This document shows positions 62,798 through 64,000 of a stretch of 64,000 bases of DNA, piece after piece (the first letter of the stretch is position 1; every line of letters begins with the position of its first letter). The notes beneath the pieces were generated by a model. It was not told the origin of the DNA. It searched no databases and was given only the letters and a program-made list of their open reading frames with translations. Position numbers and translations under genes: made by a program. Location of the stretch: positions 33,800-97,799 of the forward strand of contig JAATGV010000023.1 in the NCBI GenBank assembly GCA_015654475.1, in the 5' to 3' direction. The DNA is from Actinomycetales bacterium. Lineage in GTDB: Bacteria > Actinomycetota > Actinomycetes > Actinomycetales > Microbacteriaceae.

Positions 62798-63995
62798 GGT
62801 CGGCAAGGGTGTTGATGGGGTCGTCGAGGAAGCCCTGAATGGCGCGTTCTGCGGCACCGATGAGCACCATGGGTGGTGTCGCGGTTGCGCGCACGATGGT
62901 TACGCTGCGGCTGTCTGCGGCAATGACGCCTGATTGAACGCGGTCGCGGATGAGTTCGGACGCTCGGGTGTAGAGGCAGCCGAGGTAGCCGCCGAGCACG
63001 ACGAGCTGCGGGTCGATTGCGTTGCACACGTTGGTGAGGCCGACGATGAGTGCCTCGGTCTGATGGTCGATTTCGGCGATTATGCCTGGTTCGCGCACGG
63101 AGGCGAAGTATGCGTCGAGATCTTCCACGTGCAGGTCGGCATTGGCAACGGCACAGAGCTTGCTGAGGCTTACCACCGTTTCGAGGCATCCGCGTCTGCC
63201 GCAATGACACTGATCGCCAGACATGTCGATGACCATATGTCCGAGTTCTCCTGCTGCGCCGGTGTTTCCGAACATGAGCGTTCCCGAGGTGATGATCCCA
63301 CCCCCTATTCCCGAAACGCCGTTCAGGTACACCATTTCGGCGATGCCACGACCTTGCCCGAACGATGATTCTCCGAGCGCGCCAAGCATCGCGTCGTTGC
63401 CGATGGTGACGGGAAGCCCGGTGGCCTGGGCGAGCAGCGTTCCGAAGGGAACATCTGACCAGCCGAGGTGGGGCGCGTTGCGCACGTGTCCATCGTCAAC
63501 GCGAATGACACCGGGAACTGCTGCCCCGATTCCGAGGAGCCGCATGCCTGCAGGCCGCATCTGGGCGAGTGCGTTCACGGTGAGCTCTACTGTCTGCTGC
63601 GGCCGCGGCGTTGCGGGCATGGGCACCCGGGTTGTCGCGATGATTCCTCTGCCAAACCCGATGAGCGCGAATGAGACTGCAGTCGTCTCCGGGTTCACGG
63701 CGAGCATGCCGATATCGTCTGCTGGTTCGACGACGGTGCTTGGCCGACCGACTGAACCGGCCGATATCCCGTTGTTTTCTCTGACGATTCCGGAGTTTTC
63801 GAGTTCGGCCACGAGTGTTCCGATGGTGGCGCGATTGAGTCCGGTCGAGCGCGTGAGCGAAGCCCGCGCCGTCGCACCATGACGGTGGATGAGTGTCACG
63901 ATTGCGGAAAGGTTGCGCCGCCGGGTCTGGTCGTTGCTGTCAACGCTGATTCGTACATCTCCGATGGGTGTGGATTGTGGCGTTGCGTCCGACAT
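62763..63995 (-). CDS. ROK-family transcriptional regulator (NagC/XylR type)
   Basis: A 410-residue protein. An N-terminal winged helix (about residues 25-85: RRRNLSAIVTLIHRHG, ASLTRSTGLNRATIGTLV) precedes a ROK sugar-kinase-like domain with VYLNGVSGIGGGII, GAAGELGHMVID and the zinc motif CHCGRRGCLE. The likely ligand is an amino sugar such as N-acetylglucosamine-6-phosphate, by its position tail to tail with nagA. The ATG is 5 nt from the end of the window, so its promoter is not visible. Confidence 0.88.
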   Translation of the reverse strand: MSDATPQSTPIGDVRISVDSNDQTRRRNLSAIVTLIHRHGATARASLTRSTGLNRATIGTLVAELENSGIVRENNGISAGSVGRPSTVVEPADDIGMLAVNPETTAVSFALIGFGRGIIATTRVPMPATPRPQQTVELTVNALAQMRPAGMRLLGIGAAVPGVIRVDDGHVRNAPHLGWSDVPFGTLLAQATGLPVTIGNDAMLGALGESSFGQGRGIAEMVYLNGVSGIGGGIITSGTLMFGNTGAAGELGHMVIDMSGDQCHCGRRGCLETVVSLSKLCAVANADLHVEDLDAYFASVREPGIIAEIDHQTEALIVGLTNVCNAIDPQLVVLGGYLGCLYTRASELIRDRVQSGVIAADSRSVTIVRATATPPMVLIGAAERAIQGFLDDPINTLADLNKQPHPSTPA

Positions 63996-64000
63996 GCCGC

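Overview
The window looks like a chromosomal segment of a high-GC Gram-positive actinobacterium. The best fit is Micrococcales/Microbacteriaceae, judged from gene content: sdhCDAB order, a class of AbiEi/DUF559 proteins, an FMN riboswitch on ribD-ribE-ribBA-ribH, a ZTP riboswitch on glyA-folD, and many leaderless or GTG starts. The taxon is an inference, not something read off a marker gene. No rRNA, tRNA, CRISPR array, transposase, integrase or phage gene was seen.

Layout. 0-4 kb: an RNA methyltransferase and a Maf pyrophosphatase head to head, then a biotin-carrying acyl-CoA carboxylase alpha subunit. 4-17 kb: nucleoside salvage. It has a purine nucleoside phosphorylase plus phosphomutase, adenosine deaminase, cytidine deaminase, thymidine phosphorylase, nucleoside hydrolase and a BMP-type nucleoside ABC importer. 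Two importer genes (lipoprotein and one permease) each carry one in-frame stop codon in an otherwise intact reading frame. 17-24 kb: mannose-1-phosphate guanylyltransferase, succinate dehydrogenase, and a small module of an SPFH membrane protein, a ribbon-helix-helix protein and a 21-bp operator-like dyad. 24-27.5 kb: exonuclease III, an AbiEi/DUF559 protein bracketed by two copies of a palindromic element, and trpS.

27.7-47.7 kb is a galactoside island. A first ABC importer (two permeases and a binding protein), LacI regulator and GH35 beta-galactosidase are followed by galE, an aldo/keto reductase, galM, a DeoR regulator, galT and galK. A second system follows, with a GH42 beta-galactosidase divergent from a binding protein, two permeases and its own LacI regulator. 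Neither importer has an ATPase gene here, so a shared ATPase elsewhere is implied. Both beta-galactosidases deliver galactose to the Leloir enzymes. The GH42 system is bracketed by two copies of a four-armed palindromic element of about 140 bp.

47.9-64 kb: the riboflavin operon behind an FMN riboswitch; an MHS-family transporter with a hairpin-rich leader; a secreted CHAP-domain hydrolase; an orphan PemK/MazF-like protein; a second AbiEi/DUF559 protein; glyA-folD behind a ZTP riboswitch; an efflux transporter; purU; and nagA convergent with a ROK regulator.

Two themes cut across the genes. First, at least seven genes have a TANNNT hexamer 6-7 nt before the start codon, which points to leaderless transcripts. 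Second, four families of small palindromic elements sit immediately 3' of genes. In two places they form pairs around accessory cassettes, and in two places they supply the last codons and stop codon of a gene.
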